Part shown: positions 5,494-6,775 of the stretch, piece after piece
Layout: the number at the start of each line of letters is the position of its first letter
Numbering within the stretch: position 1 is the stretch's first letter
Source of the DNA: DAOTVD01 sp034437075
GTDB lineage: Bacteria; Chloroflexota; Anaerolineae; Aggregatilineales; J027
Assembly (NCBI GenBank): GCA_034437075.1
Contig: DAOTVD010000438.1
Location: 1 to 6,775, forward strand
DNA: 6,775 nt
Direction: 5' to 3'
The notes under the pieces: generated by a model
Databases searched by the model: none
The model's input: the letters and a program-made list of their open reading frames with translations, nothing else
Told to the model about the DNA's origin: nothing
Program-made: the position numbers and the translations under genes

Positions 5494-6775
5494 CTAAACC
5501 ATCTGGCGGCGAGCCATCTCGGCGAAAGGGCCATCTTCGCGCATCAGGCTATTGTAGGTGCCTTGTTGGACGACCCGACCGCCATCCATGACGATAATCT
5601 TATCCGCATTGATGACTGTACTCAGGCGGTGGGCGATCACAATGCGCGTGGCGTCAAGTTGTTCCAGGCTTTGGCTGACAATTTGCTGAGTGCGGTTATC
5701 CAGCGCGCTCGTCGCTTCATCAAAATAGATGATACGCGGCTTGTGGACAATCGCCGTCGCAATCAGCAAGCGTTGCTGTTGGCCACCAGAAAGCGTACCG
5801 CCGCCTTCTGTGACGATGGTTTGCATCCCCATAGGCATCGCGCGAATATCCGCCGCCAAGCCGACCTTTTCGGCGGCCTCCCAGGCATCATCCAGCGTTA
5901 AATCCGGCGCGATACCGACGATATTCTTGAATAAATCGGCCCCTGCGATGAGTTTAGCGTTTTGCATCACCACCCCGAGTTGCTGACGCACCGCCAGAAT
6001 ATCCAGGCTTTCGAGGTCTTGGCCATCGTAGTACACCGCGCCGCTTTCGGGCGTTTCGAAGCCCAGCAACACACGCAACAGGGTAGATTTACCCGAGCCA
6101 GACGCGCCCACAATCGCCACGAATGCGCCGCGTTCCACTGTAAATGAGACATCTTGCAGCACCGGCGGCCCGCTGGCGTGATACCGAAACGAGACATGGC
6201 TAGCTTCGATCTCGCCGTAGAGTTCCCCAGGATGGGCCAAGCCCCGTGCCGCTTCTGGTGTTGTGCTGAGGATGGGCAGGGCGCGCCGATAGAGAGGAAT
6301 AGTCGCCGCTGCGAAGGCACTCAGCGAGCCCATCTCTAGCCCGGCACGCATGAAGCCTAAAAACGCGACATAAAAGGCCGCGAAGACGCCGACTTCGGCC
6401 CCCGCCCCCAGGATGAATACCGGAATGGTCGCCAGCAACGGGTAGCTGAGCACCAGCACCGCCACCTGATTTTGCAAACGTCGTAACCCGAACATCACCC
6501 GGCGTTGGCGCGAGAACTGCGTCGCCCAAAACGCGAAGATGCGCTTTTCTGCGCCCGCTACACGGAATTTGCGAATGCCGTTGATAAACCCCAAGACCAG
6601 CCCGGTGTTCTGGCCGATGATCGCGTTTAACTCATGTTGATAGCCCAGGCTGCGCCCCACCCAGCGCCCCATCAACAACCAGGCGAAGCCCAGCATCGCG
6701 GCGGCGACGAGCGCGAGCGTAGGGGCCAAAACGAGCATCAGCAAGAAGTTAAAAATGAGCGTAAAGACATTCAGC
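5494..6775 (-). CDS. ABC exporter, fused membrane and ATPase domains, NHLM bacteriocin-type (5' end off window)
   Basis: This is the C-terminal 426 residues of an ABC transporter with permease and ATPase in one chain, which probably exports a small peptide across the cytoplasmic membrane. The frame is open to the right edge, so the TTG at 6744 is internal. From the first visible codon, residues 1-37 form the third/fourth membrane hairpin, and two more helices lie at about 104-122 and 128-145. The ATPase then shows Walker A GASGSGKST (223-231), Q-loop Gln 271, signature LSGGQQQ (328-334), Walker B IIYFDE (348-353), the D-loop SALD and switch His 382. All catalytic residues are present, so it should be active. 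The stretches GLVLGFINGIRKFRVAGAE, LTLDDAWEAAEKVGLAADI and SALDNRTQQIVSQSLE closely resemble the NHLM bacteriocin-system ATP-binding permeases, which lack or have lost the leader-peptidase domain and work beside a peptidase-containing ABC partner. That family assignment is from memory of the motifs. A general ABC exporter is the alternative. The gene converges on the surface-protein gene. Confidence 0.9.
   Translation of the reverse strand, partial: LNVFTLIFNFLLMLVLAPTLALVAAAMLGFAWLLMGRWVGRSLGYQHELNAIIGQNTGLVLGFINGIRKFRVAGAEKRIFAFWATQFSRQRRVMFGLRRLQNQVAVLVLSYPLLATIPVFILGAGAEVGVFAAFYVAFLGFMRAGLEMGSLSAFAAATIPLYRRALPILSTTPEAARGLAHPGELYGEIEASHVSFRYHASGPPVLQDVSFTVERGAFVAIVGASGSGKSTLLRVLLGFETPESGAVYYDGQDLESLDILAVRQQLGVVMQNAKLIAGADLFKNIVGIAPDLTLDDAWEAAEKVGLAADIRAMPMGMQTIVTEGGGTLSGGQQQRLLIATAIVHKPRIIYFDEATSALDNRTQQIVSQSLEQLDATRIVIAHRLSTVINADKIIVMDGGRVVQQGTYNSLMREDGPFAEMARRQMV

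Noticed and set aside
5563..6339. Several + strand open frames of 61-112 residues opposite the ABC transporter
   Set aside because: They are antisense to a gene with every ABC motif intact and show no family features of their own.
6742..6744. TTG at 6744 (- strand) as the start of the ABC protein
   Set aside because: The frame stays open and hydrophobic to the window edge, and a start here would begin inside the third membrane helix, so the gene is truncated by the window.

Overview
The window holds three genes: two are cut by its edges and one is complete. Reading left to right, they are the 3' end of a sensor histidine kinase (+ strand), a complete 1,611-residue repeat-built surface protein (+ strand), and the 3' part of an ABC exporter (- strand) that reads in from the right edge. 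The DNA is moderately GC-rich. The long Thr/Pro/Ala 'PTxTxTP' linker, the N-terminal membrane anchor and the chain of DUF11/CARDB-like and PKD modules resemble large surface proteins of Chloroflexota (Anaerolineae-like lineages). That placement is inferred from protein style and is not proven by a marker gene.

Positions 1-543 encode the end of the histidine kinase phospho-acceptor/dimerisation helix followed by a full HATPase_c domain. Its stop codon overlaps the start of the surface protein by 8 bases (ATGACTGA, 536-543), so the two genes look co-transcribed and translationally coupled.

Positions 536-5371 encode the surface protein. It has a short basic cytoplasmic tail, one transmembrane signal-anchor, a roughly 95-residue ectodomain stem, a Thr/Pro-rich linker, nine consecutive Ig-like modules of about 120 residues, and three PKD domains at the C terminus. 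The modules come in two types. Four carry one cysteine pair each, and five carry a Trp at the corresponding place. The first two PKD units are a very recent 243-bp tandem duplication. A G7 run abuts the stop codon, and the -1 frame after it stays open for 33 more codons.

Positions 5372-5493 are a short convergent intergenic gap with a weak candidate terminator hairpin. Positions 5494-6775 (- strand) encode an ABC transporter with fused transmembrane and ATPase domains. Its sequence resembles the ATP-binding permeases of NHLM-type (nitrile-hydratase-like leader) peptide export systems. Its 5' end and any partner genes (precursor peptide, modification enzymes, HlyD-like adaptor, peptidase-containing ABC protein) would lie beyond the right edge. 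The kinase/surface-protein pair and the exporter are convergent, so nothing here shows that they act together.
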